Of a stretch of 64,000 nucleotides of DNA, positions 37,401-49,250 are shown in pieces (position 1 is the stretch's first letter; each line of letters opens with the position of its first letter). The stretch comes from Litoditis marina (taxonomy: Eukaryota; Nematoda; Chromadorea; Rhabditida; Rhabditidae): positions 40,161,808 to 40,225,807 of the forward strand of contig OZ038434.1 in NCBI GenBank assembly GCA_964036275.1, in the 5' to 3' direction. The notes beneath the pieces are model-generated. The model searched no databases. It was not told the DNA's origin and saw nothing but the letters and a program-made list of their open reading frames with translations. Position numbers and translations under genes: made by a program.

Positions 37401-39516
37401 GAAGGGTACGCGAGAGAGAACGCACGTCCGACTCGCTTAGATTCAACTGAAATATGGGCACAACTTATGCATTTTTAATAATCAAAATAAACTAGAACAT
37501 CTGTGATCTAATGAAGAGCTGAACAACTTAATTTCTCTCATCTTTCGAAAAGTCGTAGAACTTGCATCATACATGAGGCGACTTTGTTGTTCACAAAATT
37601 TGATTGAAAATCGGGTGTTTTATCTGGCTAATCGAACTACCAAACTAGATGGAAAGTGGAAAGTGAGGTCTTCGCTATTAAATTGACACTTGTTGAAACT
37701 ATTCAATTTCAAAATTCCGACTTTGAAGAAAAACGGGTGATTCAATCGATAATCTAACAAAGTCGCCCTGCGTTTACTTCGACTGAATTTTTGAATTAGC
37801 GCCTTAAATAGAGGAGTCATACACCAGTAAGGTCCGACTATGCGACAAAAAATAGTCCGTTTTCAGATGTAAACACGTGAAAAATTTATGATTTTTCATC
37901 AAAAGTAGACCGATTTTCTTTTTTTCGGCTTAAAAAGTCCGTTCGAATTGTTCTGACTATTCGGACCACTTTACTGATGTATGAGAGGAATGACCAAATC
38001 TTGGTTGTAGTTTGAACACTAGTAGTCAACGGTGTAGTTTGATGTTTGAACGAACCATCGTTGTAGTTTGACCACAAGGAGAAGCACGAGAGTCTACGCT
38101 ACGATATCGTCATATTGGAAGTGACCGAGTCTCGTTGTAGTACGTAGTTTGATCGCGATCTCTACATGCAACTCCATACTCTTCCAATTTTGACCAAAAA
38201 GGAGCGCGATCAAACTACAAACGCAGTGGGATAGGGTAACACATACCGAAAAATTTCTTCTCGAGCCGACTCTTCCCGAACCGATTGACCGATTCTTTCC
38301 GAACCAGTTGGTTCGGTGAAAAACCCAACCATTTGCGTAATCAAACGGACATGAACCAAACTAAACCCTAATAACCGTTACACAGTCGGTCAATTTCAGC
38401 ATTGATTACTTGAATTGGTTCGTTTCCACGTTTGCTGTCTTTAATTTGGTTCGGTTCTGGAACGAACCAACTGGTTCGGGAAGAATCGATTCGGTTTTGG
38501 TTCGGGAAGAAGTTCACCACACATACCACATAGGCTTGCTAGGAAAATAGTAAACTCTGAACTTGTATGCAGCTTACTTGCAAAATTCTATCGTGAATAA
38601 TTCATTACCATTAGATGCTGACCGCTAGACTACAGATGCACTATTCTCTAAACATCCCTACTATGACACCCGCCCCGCGTCAAGTGAAACAAATTCTCGT
38701 CAAGACCGCCACAAACATGGCTTCCTAATTGGTTGGAAATTGTTTGAGATGAAACCATAGAAAAAAACCACCAACCAACTTGAGACACATCATATCCACT
38801 TTTCCACAGATGAACATGACATGCGTCTCCAATGCCTCTTCGACCGACAAAACTTCGAACTCGGTAAACTTGTTCGCCGCGTCCCATTTCAGTCCGGATA
38901 AGCCTTAAAGAAAGTATATTATATATTATTATAAGCGATATCATCAATTTGCATACTGTAGTAATGTTGTCCGAATAGTCAGAATAAATCGGAAAACGGA
39001 CTTCTTCATCGTCAAAAACATGACAATTTGTATATTTTTGATACAAAATCATTAATTTTCACGTGTTGGAATGTAAAAACGGACTTTTGTCGAATAGTTG
39101 GACCTTACTGGTGTGCTGCAATAATGTTGTCCTACAATACAATGACGAATGACCAAATCTTCGGTTTACGTGTAATTTTCGTTGTAGTTTGATGTGGACG
39201 CATGCGATCATTCACAAGTTTCAATCGAAAAGCGACCGACCGAACGTCTGGGCAAACTGTTCGGTTTGCACAGGCAAACTTTTATTTTATCGCGCGCAGC
39301 GCGAAGCGCTGTGCGAGATTTGTCTTTGGTCCGGCTAATGCGCGCCTCCGTTTTTTTAGTTTTCCCATAAAAAGGCTCAAATTCGCAAAACAGAACTTTT
39401 ACGAACTTGTGAAGTTTCTCCAGCATATTTGTAAATTGTGTTTCAAATTTGAACCAAATCGGTTAAGTTTGAGCCAAGTTATGATGTTTTCGCTTCATCA
39501 AGAGCGCCAACTTCCG

Positions 39517-39607
<91 letters not shown>

Positions 39608-41880
39608 TGTGCTGTGATGCTAACTCTTCCAGAACTAACCGGATTTGGCTTAAATTTGTAGTAATAATAGAACTCGTATAAAAACGGAATGAGCGCAAAT
39701 GTTTTTTTGGAAAAAAAATATTTTTCACCAAGTTACGACCTTTCGAAATAAATGTCTCTGCGTCTCTTCATTTTGTGCACTCTCTCGCTCTCTCTGTCAG
39801 GTCGGTTATGCAAACTGTCTTGTAACTTAGGGTAAAACTGACCGATTTCGATGAAATTTTAAATATGATTCATGAAAAAGTGGGGGACCAACGACTGTGA
39901 GATTTGTCTTCTGCTGTGCGCCCCTTAGACAGCTACTCTCAAATGGAGCAGCCACTGCTACAAAAACCGAAAAATACTAATATACTCAAGTATAACTGTT
40001 CATTACAAACATACAAAAGTCGTAAAATATTTTTTCAAACCTGTAAACTAGAATCTACATATCACAGATGCTAACTCAACGTAGTCAATTGTAAAGTTTC
40101 TGGTGTTGTGCACAATGGTTTGCAGTTTTTTGTCGTTACTTCAACTCTAGGTGCTACGCTTGTCATATTATTCAACAGTTGTTCTCTCTTTCGCAGCTGT
40201 GATTTGTAGATTCTAGTTTACAGGTTTGAAAAAATATTTTACGACTTTTGTATGTTTGTAATGAACAGTTATACTTGAGTATATTAGTATTTTTCGGTTT
40301 TTGTAGCAGTGGCTGCTCCATTTGAGAGTAGCTGTCTAAGGGGCGCACAGCAGAAGACAAATCTCACAGTCGTTGGTCCCCCACTTTTCAAAGTTGACGT
40401 CAAATATGTTCTCAAATGATAATAATAGTTGGCAAGTGGGGTATTAACGGTAAAACTTCATCTAGACATAACGTATTCTGGGATTCTGGAAGCCGAATGA
40501 CGTCATTTTTGAAAAGTGCAAAGTTGACGTCACATATATTTTCAAATGATGGTAATATCTTAGAAAGGGTCAATTAACGGTGGAACTCAATCTAAGAGTG
40601 ACGTGTTCTGGGATTCTGGAGACCAGATGACGCCATTTTTGAGAAGTGCAAAGTTGACGTCACATATATTTTCAAATGTGAAAATATCTCAAAAATGGTA
40701 TATTAACGATGAAACCTTATCTAAATATGACTCTGGAATTCAGGAGGCCAGATCCCAGATGACGTTGACTTTAAAAAAAATTGACGTGAAATGTGTTTTC
40801 GAATGCTGAAAGTTTCTTAAAAATGATCAATTTACGATACGACTTTTGTATGTTTGTAATGAACAGTTATACTTGAGTACATTAGTATTTTTCGGTTTTT
40901 GTAGCAGTAGCTGCTCCATTTGAGAGTAGCTGTCTAAGGGGCGCACAGCAGAAGACAAATCTCACAGTCGTTGGGCCCCCACTTTTTCATGAATTCTATA
41001 ATTATTTTCCTATTTTCTCAGTTTCTCTCTCTCTCTCTTCCATATTATTCTCGACCCACCTTTTCTATCATAAAAATCGGCTATACTCGGCTCGGGCTCG
41101 CACTTCACCCTTTTCGCAGTGTTCTGCTGGGAAGAGAGACAGCACAACCACTCTTTCTTGGGACTTTTGAACGAATTCTTCGCGATCGACAAATTTATGG
41201 TGTCCTGTAATCGGCTCATTTTACAGTTAGATACTTTATACTTATTAGACACACATATTTATGACATACTGTAACTGCAATGAAAACACTAGAAATATGG
41301 CTGATAAGTCACGAGCCCACCTTCTATTGAGGGCCGGAAGAATAAGCCCAGTTTTGAGAGCAGGATCGAGTGAAAATAGCCCTAACGAGAGCTAGCCCTG
41401 AGTAGTGACTCGCATAACCATTCCATCTCCATTCATTCGCAGTTGCTAACGATTCAACAAAGGTTATTCGCATCAATTTCAATATCATACTCACCCGGCA
41501 AATTCCACATGGAACCGCAAATTTCGTTAACCCTGCCAGTTAACCGGGTTACAGTTAACCATTTTTCTATTAACCCTTTGGTGACCTTTTTTCTACGTAT
41601 TGTGGTTAACTCGTTAACTGGCGCGGGTAACGGAAAACGCGGTTAAACAAAGAATTCGTCTACTCACCCCTTTCCTTTCAATTGTCATGGTTGTGATGCG
41701 TCCCTTGGACAAGCGTTTTCTGTTGCGAGTGAGGGTCGAGTAGAAGGTCTGGTTCAACTGCAGACATGAGACCATATCTCGGTACGAGAGGGAGGCGACA
41801 ATCTGAGTGAGTACTTCGCTGGGGAACAACTCCTCCAGGGAAAGGCAGGGGGCGCTGGACGAGGAAGGGTGGGCACACAT
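34450..41880 (-). CDS. F-box protein with nematode FBA_2-type C-terminal region
   Basis: Exons in transcript order: 41880-41668 (coding), 41381-41321, 38903-38776, 37446-37314, 36844-36765, 35825-35679, 35134-35011, 34586-34450; all phases agree, 340 aa. Residues about 14-55 read as an F-box (LEELFPSEVLTQIVASLSYR, then DMVSCLQLNQTFYSTLT). The remainder resembles the F-box-associated FBA_2 region of nematode F-box proteins (LSESDVRSLSRTL, WTENEVKMYLD) and ends in a very acidic tail (EEDDEGEDYTEDEDE). F-box proteins bind Skp1 in SCF ubiquitin ligases through the F-box and recruit substrate through the C-terminal region (family knowledge); the substrate is unknown. The 41880 start follows an acceptor nine bases upstream. 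Donors at 38775 and 35678 are GTTGGT, an uncommon form seen repeatedly in this window. The intron 38904-41320 carries a transposon and a long GT repeat. Confidence 0.85.
35554..35660 (+). mobile_element. tRNA-derived SINE, copy 1
   Basis: Box A TAGCGCAGTGGC and box B GGCTCGATTCC spaced as in a tRNA gene, then a shared tail ATAAAGTTGGCACCCACTAT. A second copy lies on the minus strand at 57844-57951. The stems do not close into a good tRNA cloverleaf, so a SINE head is likelier than a working tRNA. It ends about 15 bases from the donor of F-box exon 35825-35679. Confidence 0.75.
35940..36018. repeat. TTTGTAGTTTGATC foldback MITE
   Basis: TTTTGTAGTTTGATTCTTGG and inverted TTTACGATCAAACTACAACG with about 35 bases between. 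Confidence 0.7.
36226..36595. repeat. Recent 185-bp tandem duplication
   Basis: 36226-36410 and 36411-36595 are head-to-tail copies. By eye they differ at two positions (GTTAGTC/GTCAGTC; CAGTAGA/CAGCAGA). In an F-box gene intron. Confidence 0.95.
36873..37046. repeat. CACCAGTAA foldback MITE copy
   Basis: ACCAACCAGTATGGTTCGAT at the left and inverted ATTCGGACAACTTAACTGG at the right, family interior ACACGTGATACGTGAAAATC. Confidence 0.65.
37192..37229 (-). repeat. Exon-edge echo of exon 37446-37314 (donor side)
   Basis: AACATACTCGAGGACTCGAT copies AACATACTCGAGGACTCGAC at 37308, spanning the donor and last exon bases of F-box exon 37446-37314. It lies in the following intron. Confidence 0.8.
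37818..37983. repeat. CACCAGTAA foldback MITE, well-preserved copy
   Basis: CATACACCAGTAAGGTCCGA at the left; the right end TTCGGACCACTTTACTGATG mirrors it. Among the best full-length copies, about 165 bp. Confidence 0.8.
38003..38240. repeat. TTTGTAGTTTGATC foldback cluster
   Basis: Four direct TTGTAGTTTGA-type motifs (38006-38155) are followed by one inverted GCGCGATCAAACTACAAACG with the family end GCAGTGGGATAGGG at about 38223-38236. Confidence 0.7.
38951..39118. repeat. CACCAGTAA foldback MITE copy
   Basis: TAGTAATGTTGTCCGAATAG at the left and inverted TTGGACCTTACTGGTGTG at the right. Confidence 0.7.
39519..39603. repeat. (GT)42 microsatellite
   Basis: About 84 bases of uninterrupted GT in the intron 38904-41320 of the F-box gene (CA repeat on the transcribed strand). 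Z-DNA-prone. Confidence 0.97.
39868..40993. mobile_element. Foldback DNA transposon with internal ~130-bp repeats
   Basis: Left terminal repeat (39868-40025) begins ATTCATGAAAAAGTGGGGG; the right one (40845-40993) is its inverse. A further inverted copy at 40205-40388 pairs with the left arm out to about 40075. Between 40389 and 40800 a unit starting AAGTTGACGTCA recurs about every 130 bases, decaying in the last copy. No transposase; non-autonomous. It lies in an F-box gene intron. Confidence 0.8.
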
Positions 41881-41889
41881 GACGATGCG

Positions 41890-41891
41890 CT
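41890..41891 (-). other. Candidate trans-splice acceptor of the F-box gene
   Basis: On the minus strand TCAATTCCAG is followed by nine bases and the ATG at 41880. This fits spliced-leader addition with a very short 5' UTR; a cis-spliced 5' UTR exon is the alternative. Confidence 0.45.
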
Positions 41892-42508
41892 GGAATTGAG
41901 GAACTTCTAATGAATATAATAATATTTCATTTATAAGCCAATGGAAAAGGCATGAGAAGACATACAAATGAGATAAGTCGTCTCTATCTTGACTGTTAGG
42001 TAAGATCATCTTCAAGAAAGTGTAACTTGGGAGGCGTATTCTCCGTTGTGTAAATGCATACAATATTAAAATTCGAAAGATTCCTATATGAAATTACGCA
42101 ATATTGCGAAAGATTACAGAATATGATAGGAAAGATAAAGATACGAAAGATGCGCATGCACTCTAAAGATAATACTTGACGATTCAAATACTTAGCGTGA
42201 GAACAAAAATATAAATTGCGGAAATGGCTACGTCTTTTATTTTTGGTCCGGGGGTCGATTATTTTTAGTGCATTGATTTTTAAATTTTACTTTAAAAGGT
42301 CTAATTACATTCTTTTTTATAGTTCAAGTTTCGATTTTCTGTCATTAGGTGAACCATTTCGATGAAGTGAGCCGTCATCTATCCCGCTTCAGCGTTTTTT
42401 TCAGCTTGATGATGGTTTATTTTCGAATTTTTATGTTTTTCACGTTTCACGCACTGATTTCACGGGTTAATAACCCTATCGCTAGTTTTCTTTTCTAATT
42501 GTCCTTTT

Positions 42509-42510
42509 AG
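42509..42510 (+). other. Candidate trans-splice acceptor at the mitoguardin start codon
   Basis: GTCCTTTTAG immediately precedes the ATG at 42511, so the spliced leader would join the start codon directly. Confidence 0.5.
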
Positions 42511-45500
42511 ATGTCGAATCCGCCATCGGCGGTTCTTACACTTCCCAGTCGAACGAAAACGGTTGTCGTCACCGGTGTCGGCATTGGCATCTTCGTGCTA
42601 GGATGGTTTCTAAAACGGTGAGTTTGGCAGGTTTTTGCATTTTAAACATCTCACACATGACGGTATTCACCATTATCGCGTAAAGCTAAAAAGGCTTCTT
42701 GGGCTTCTGAACCCTCCTCATCGGCACACTTTTTTCCCACTCCACCTTCCCACGGGACGATAGTCAAGCTTCCCATGGATTAAGGATTGTTGAATTCGGC
42801 CAGAGTAAAATGAAACTATTCCGCAGAAACATGTCTTCCGATCCTAATACGTCCACATTCATGATTTCGCATCAATAAAACGGAAAATCTTCCGGAAATT
42901 AGTGAAAACGGGCCCGATTTGTCACACATTCTTAACGGATAAACGAATAAAATTGTAAATATAACCTTGCAATGTAAATCTTTGTGTCATTTAATATATA
43001 ATATTATGCTATTTGTAGGTGGTTCCAATCATCTTCAGCTCCAAATTCAAAGGGTTCCATGCGGACAGATGGATATTCTACCTCAGGACCAATTGATCCA
43101 GAACTCCTTCACAAACAAGAAAGACCGGAGAGTTGTAAGTTTAGCCGTTTGATTGAAGTAACGTTTACTTGCCGAGTTTTCGTTCGCACACTTTGTAAAT
43201 GATTACGTAAAAGCAAGGTTGTCAAGCCGTGACGCCTCTCGAGTGTTCTCAGAAAACCAAAAACAATGATGTAATTGTCTCCGCGAATTCGTACAACAAA
43301 CTCATGAATTTTCACGGACATTGATCAAAAACCGGTTCTGTTAAATAGGCACACCTTACTACTTATTGGCATACACCACTAAGGGCCGACTATTTGACAG
43401 AAATTAGTCCGTTTTCTGATTCAAACACTGATGATTTTGCATCAGGAAATAGCAAATTCTCTAGTTTTCGAAGGCAAAGTAGCTCGTTTGATTTGTTCTG
43501 ACAATTCGGGCAGCTTCACTCAGTAATGCTTACTAGTGTGCGGTTACAGGTATATCAGGGCGTGGCTCGGCGAACCGATTACGTTGCACGCCGTCGTTCA
43601 GTGAACGGGGCAGTACCCGACAGAGCAGTATGCGACAGAGGACACAGTTCAGCACGAGTGCCTCGCCCATGGAGGCTGACCTACTCTTCGGTCAGTTGAT
43701 AACATACATCTCCAGCAGTGCCTACATAGCCCAGAAAGATCAATTTTTTGTTGATCTATGTAGTTTCCGTCATCTCCACTGAATATTTGGCAGCGTGGTG
43801 CCAATGCCAAGAAGTTTTCGCTCAGACAATTCCCATCCACTTTTGTAGCAGCTTCGGCAAGACAGTGTGTAGGTCAGAGATACGCAGAATTTCCTAGCCA
43901 ATCTGCAGCCTTATTGACCTGCATACTCTCTCGTTCTCGCGGAGAGTTGGCGTTAATCGTTTCGAGCGTGCCTCATTGTGAATGAAACGAACTAAATATG
44001 GGTAAACGGGGGGTGTATGGGTTGCTGGTGTAGGTGCAAATTATTTTGACCTCATTTAATTCAGGCACAGAATCTTGTCAGGAACTGATTCGAATGATGG
44101 AGACTGCATTGAGTGGACTAGAAATGGTTAGAAATCGAAGTGACAAGGATAAGTGAGTCTACCCTGATTACGTGTTTTATATATCGAGTACTTGGAAATA
44201 TAACATAACGTAACTGAATAGGTTGAGGTCGATTTTATAGGTGCGTAACGATCTATTTATACAGCGCAGCTATAACCCTATAATTATTGTAAATTGTACC
44301 CCACTGCTTACTTCGCTTTAAAGTCTGTATCTGGTATTTCTTCTACATTGTTCGGTGAATTTCACCAAGAGTGACTGCAGAGTTTATAGTGCCACGAGCC
44401 CACGAGGGGGGCGATTGTGCATTTTTCCCTTGATACATTCTATAGTCTAATCTAATTATGTCAATTAAGGGTGAGAGCGGATATGCTGTCGTCGGTTATC
44501 GATCGATTGCGCGTACTCGAGACGGATCTCTCTCGTCTAGTCTCGGATGGCGGCTTTGAGGATATCAGAGAAGAAGGTGGTTATTCCGAGCAGCATAGTA
44601 GTAGTCAAAGTCAATTGTCGTAAAATGGGTATTTGTGCTTTACAAAATCACCCTCGTTTGATGTTAGGTGCCACACTCAAACTCAAGTGTGATATATTGT
44701 TCATTGTATGAAATTTAAGGGTTGTCCGTTTTTGGTGCTTTTCAGCGGATTCAGAGGACAGGGGTGAAGAAATACGTAAAGTGGCCCTAACCAATACTTG
44801 TTCTGACTTCTGACCAATTTTTCATGTCAATTTTCTTTCAAGTCGACAAAAATATTTTAACTTATCTTTCTTACAAAGCTATAATATTCGTTTTGAGGTG
44901 ACACATCTTGCCTTCATTTTATTTTTCGAGTTGAAGATAACACAATGAAGGCTGCTTTTCCTAGTGCAAATACGTTGTTCGCAATGGTTTTGTTTGTTAT
45001 CAGTAGTGTTTTCCTTAAGTGAAAACCTATAAGACTCTCTCTCTCCCTCTCAGGAACGCTGCTCTCCTCCGGCTACACGGGTTATCAGTCGCCGCGGGCC
45101 GGCACCCTCTCAGTCCTATCGGATGACTCGTTCATGTCCGCCTTCGAAGAATTCGTGAGTTGGTCATTAAATCATATATCATATTCACACATTTAGGCGT
45201 TAGGCCCTTTTTTCGTTTCAATTATCAATACGCGAAACTGCATGATTGTGCAATATTTGACGTTATGATCATGTTCAGTATCAGTTCCGTTATATAACAA
45301 TACAACCGACGGAGAGAGAGTGTATTCATTTTCATTTGATACATAAATCTGTTACCATTTTTGGTATTCTCTCTCTTCTCTCCTTTTCTGGTAATCATCG
45401 ATTTGTTCCAGCCAGTTTCGCTGGACGATCAAGGCAGGAACGTACTCGAGTTGGACGTCTCCCAACTGGTCTTCTATCAGCAGGGACTGGAGGCCGCGCT

Positions 45501-48500
45501 GAATGGAGAGGTACGCACTTACTTTAGTAAAGTTGTTGGAATATTTAAGAAAGTTGAGAAAACGAACCACCAACCACGTTTTCCCCGAAAACGAGAGAAC
45601 TGGTCTATTTTAATGCAAAGTCATCAACTTTCACATGTTTTTTCATGGTCGGGCGTTGCTGGCATGTGGCATCAGTAAGGTTCGACAAAATCAATTCGTT
45701 TTCAGATGTAAACACGAGAAATTAGTGAATTTGCATAAAAAGCAAATGTTCTTATTTTCGGCTAAAAAGTGGTTAGTTTTTTTTAAGAATTTTTGGGGCT
45801 TCTCGGACACCATTACCAGATCAATCTGTGTTTTGCTGTCGGTTGTTCTCTTAGTGAATGTGAAGAGCGCGACAGAGTTAGCCACTTTGACGTTCGAACA
45901 ATCTTCACGTGCACCCGTGTCCCACGCATGTCTCGGTTGAAAAAATATCAAACACACATCTTTGCTATTGAACTTGGTCAGAAAATTGTCCATTTTTGGA
46001 GTGAATTTTGAAGTTTCGCACAGTTTTTTATGCAGCGAAGATGTTTGTTCACGGTTATTTATTTTGTCATCTTTAGGTCACATATCGCAAGGCTCGTACC
46101 GATTTCGTTCAATGTGAGAGTGAGACGGAGTTTGCCGCCAAATTATGGTGTTTGCGGCAAGCCTTCGAGGTTTGTCATAGTTTTTCATTTTTTTCAAAAC
46201 TTCAATAGTTTTCTGTATTTTTCAAAGTTAGGATCATTTGAAAGGTATGGAGTTTGGTGTAGAGGCAAAATAGATGATAAGATTAGTTTCATTGTAAATT
46301 TTGGGCATATGTGAAATTGGTCGATGACAACGCAACATTTGCTCGTTGTTTGTTGAGCACGTGATTTTCCACAGTGCTAGATCACGCACTCTAATTACAA
46401 AAGGAGAAAGTCAGTTGAGATAAAAAATTTTTATGAAGACCTGCCCGTTTTTGTGCTAAACATTGATATCATTTCACTGTTCATCGGTTCATCCTCTAGG
46501 ATGTACTGAAAGACGAACACCGGAGAGTATGGCTGTCGAATGCCGGTAGAACTCTGCTGGCCGATATTTTGAAACATTCCAGACAGGTGTTTTTTTTTAT
46601 CAAATTACTTCTCTTTTCGTGAAAATAGCTTGCGAATTTTGTTTTTGTGGGTAGAAATGGGATCAACATTCTTTCAATTTAGGCGTTGCTGGTGTACTGT
46701 TGAGGAAATATATTATATATGTGATAACTGAAAAACCAAGTGACATTTGACGAGATATGAGAAAAGTGTATAAAATCTAACAAATATTTTTAATCACGGA
46801 AACCCAGACCACTCAGAGTTATTTGGGTTCAATGGACGATTTGTTTCGGGTGTTGCCAGAGAGACAGAAGTAGTTATCCACTCTTCTGATACCTCTCATA
46901 ATTTGTTAATGTTTCTGCTTTTGTTCCTCTCTTTCTCTCCATATTCTGTTAGGATAACTCTTTTCCGTTGGATTAAAGTGTCAGTGTTATGTGTTGCAGG
47001 ATCCGGCCCCGTTCTACACGGCCTTCGACGACCTGATGGAATTCTTCAACGATGAGTCGAACATTGAGCAGATGGAGGAAGAACTGGCTGCTAGAAAGGT
47101 ACGTATTAGTGGTAATTTTGGGTTTCCGATCGGTTTGGTATTGTTATAGAAACATAAATAGAATATTAATATAAAGTATGGTGTTAGATATAGTGGTTGA
47201 TGGTTGAATTGGGCCGTTGTTTACCATTTTCTCGGTTTAGTGAGGCCGTTCTCATAGGAATGATGTATAGTTGGCAAAAATAATCGGAAAACTTTTCAGG
47301 TGACGAACTTTGGTTTCTGGGATGTGGTGCTGGATTTCATTCTCTTAGACGCGTTCGATGACATGAAGGCGCCTCCATCAGCTATTTATTCGGGTTGGTG
47401 TGCATATTATTTTTTTCTTTGTCGAGGTGTTAATTTTGGTTGGTGAAAATCGAACTAAAACCGGCCAACGTTGACGGTGTTCGCGTAATTAGTACTTCAA
47501 AAACATATGATTACGTTGTTTATAATTTTGCCCTATCGCATTTTTTGCTGCACCTCCTTTTAATAAATCGGGACTGATTTGTGTTATTCATACCCTCTTA
47601 TTTCGATGTTGACTGATGCTCACTTTTTCTCAATTTCGATCGACGCATAATCACTTTTCAAGAAAATATTGATTCCTACTATTGATAAGTCATAATTCAA
47701 GACAAAATATGACTATATTTTGTAGCACAATCACATTTCTCTCCCCGGTCGGTAACTATTTTACGTATGGTGTTATTTCAGTCACGAAGAACTATTTCTT
47801 ATCGAATTCGATGAAATATTCGACGATCAGTACAATCATCTGGTCAATGTTGAAGGCAAAGCGTCAGCGTTTAAAGGTATGTTTGCGCATCAGAACAAAA
47901 TTCGAGATTTGAGCGTATTTCAGCATTAGAAGTTGTTCAAATTGTACAGGAAAGATAAAATGGTCTGAATAGCCAGAAAAGGTCGAAAAATGGTCGTTTC
48001 CTCCCAAAAGTCGGGAGAATTGACTTATTTTTGATGCAAAATCATGAATGATCCTGAATATATGTTGAATAACAGTATACTTTAGTTTTTTTTTTCACCT
48101 GACTGGTGTTTGATGATACGTTATCGTAAATTTGCAGGATCCGAATGGCTTCATCGCCCACTTCTACAATATATCGGAGGCGGTTAGTCCGGCGATTACG
48201 CTCGGTTTTCTGGGAACGGATGAGCGAGTTGGCGAGCTCTGTCAGTACTTTAAGGTAACCATAAGCCTTTTTTTCATATTTGTATCTATTCTTCGTATTG
48301 AAAACTAAGTGAGAACTTACTTATGAGTGTACCAAACGTATGCGTCTTTTTATCTGGCGTTCTCAGTATTCCATCATTTTTTGTAAGAGTTATGCAATAT
48401 GCTCGTTCATCTAATGGATTTCGATTCATTAGGATTCATACGTAAAATAGGTTCTAATCGGGACCAAAATTGAGTATGCGCAGTGCGCACCCAAACACCA

Positions 48501-49038
48501 GTAAGGTCTGACTAAGCGACAAAAATTAGTCCGTTTTCGTATCTCCTTTTCGGCCAAAAAGTAGTTAGTTTTTATAATTTATTCTGACTATTCGGACAAC
48601 TTTACTGGGGTATGTGCGCACCCCGAAAAGTGAGTGATTCAAAAACATTTTGCCTAGAATTGTGAACAATTATCCAAATAAGTGACCATGCCCCGATCGG
48701 AGTCCGACAAAAGTGAGCATCAGTCAATATCGAAAAAAAGGGGTACTTTACGTATGTTAGGATTAGGATTCCAGTTGGAGAATGTCTTATCCGGTATTGG
48801 GTTTCGGTTATCTATTGAAGGTTAGAAAAAGAAGCTAATTTGTATGTGAAAACTTGCGACAACCGGACAACTGTCCGTTTTGCAGGAGCAAATCACGCAG
48901 TTCGCCCTGGATGTGTTCAGTCAGAAGCGAGTCCGTTATACGTCATTGGAGGAGTTGTCGCAGGATGTGTGGGTGGTCATCCAGAGCCGGACCGAGGCCG
49001 TGCAGACACGACTCAGCACGGAGCTAATGCCCGCCTAG
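42511..49038 (+). CDS. miga-1: Mitoguardin (MIGA/FAM73 family)
   Basis: Outer-mitochondrial-membrane protein that promotes mitochondrial fusion and contacts with the ER and binds lipid (family knowledge). Exons: 42511-42617, 43019-43134, 43550-43690, 44065-44152, 44470-44576, 45054-45154, 45412-45510, 46077-46169, 46500-46586, 47000-47098, 47300-47393, 47782-47876, 48138-48254, 48886-49038; all phases agree, 498 aa. Seen: one N-terminal membrane segment (residues ~18-34, VVVTGVGIGIFVLGWF), a Ser/Arg-rich linker, an acidic patch (SVLSDDSFMSAFEEF) where family members carry an FFAT-like motif, and the conserved C-terminal domain (NFGFWDVVLDFILLDAF, DPNGFIAHFYNISEAVSP, GFLGTDERVGELCQYF). Domain order and length fit the family. 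The symbol follows the C. elegans name. The 3' end is echoed downstream at 49158-49250. Confidence 0.92.
43371..43530. repeat. CACCAGTAA foldback MITE copy
   Basis: CATACACCACTAAGGGCCGA at the left with diverged inverted right end (GGCAGCTTCACTCAGTAATG), in a mitoguardin intron. Confidence 0.65.
45671..45822. repeat. CACCAGTAA foldback MITE copy
   Basis: CATCAGTAAGGTTCGACAAA at the left, family interior AGATGTAAACACGAGAAATT, diverged right end TTCTCGGACACCATTACCAG. A second decayed copy abuts at 45525-45660. Confidence 0.65.
48491..48613. repeat. CACCAGTAA foldback MITE, internally deleted copy
   Basis: AACACCAGTAAGGTCTGACT and inverted GACTATTCGGACAACTTTAC + TGGGGTATG; shorter than other copies. 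Confidence 0.75.
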
Positions 49039-49157
49039 GGGGCAGCTAGATAAATCGATAATCGAGGGAAACTTGTTGAAGTTGGACTGACTTTTCTGGG
49101 AATAGTTTTATTTAGAAATTAGTATCTTTATAAAGTGTTATTTCCAAGATTTGGCTC

Positions 49158-49250
49158 GACACTGAACTCATGCCCGCCTAAGGGCGCAGAAAGTCGATAA
49201 TTGAGGGAAGTTAGGATTTTAAAGTAGAATTGACTTTTCTGTTAGAAGAT
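49158..49250 (+). repeat. Echo of the mitoguardin stop-codon region
   Basis: GAACTCATGCCCGCCTAAGG..CAGAAAGTCGATAATTGAGG..ATTGACTTTTCTG parallels GAGCTAATGCCCGCCTAGGG..CGATAATCGAGG..ACTGACTTTTCTG at 49021-49100. The stop codon is TAA in the copy and TAG in the original. Confidence 0.8.

Larger units (their letters stand above)
41881..42510. promoter_or_regulatory. Divergent intergenic region between F-box gene and mitoguardin
   Basis: About 630 bases that should hold both promoters. On each side an acceptor-like AG adjoins the start codon. A homopurine/T-rich stretch (42228-42460) is visible; no core promoter motif identified. Confidence 0.45.

Noticed and set aside
37886..38077. Minus-strand ORF over 37.9-38.1 kb
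   Set aside because: Spans a CACCAGTAA MITE and TTTGTAGTTTGATC repeats; an artefact of repeat sequence.
39498..39731. Long open frames across the GT/CA repeat (poly Thr-His or Cys-Val)
   Set aside because: Frames are open only because the dinucleotide repeat has no stops; no splice or start support.
40172..40360. 62-codon minus-strand ORF
   Set aside because: It lies in the arm of the foldback transposon at 39868-40993, and the same arm occurs three times.
46811..46873. Extra mitoguardin exon (frame TTQSYLGSMDDLFRVLPERQK)
   Set aside because: Neighbouring exons already join in phase and match the family without it, and it runs into a stop; a use ending at 46852 cannot be excluded but lacks support.
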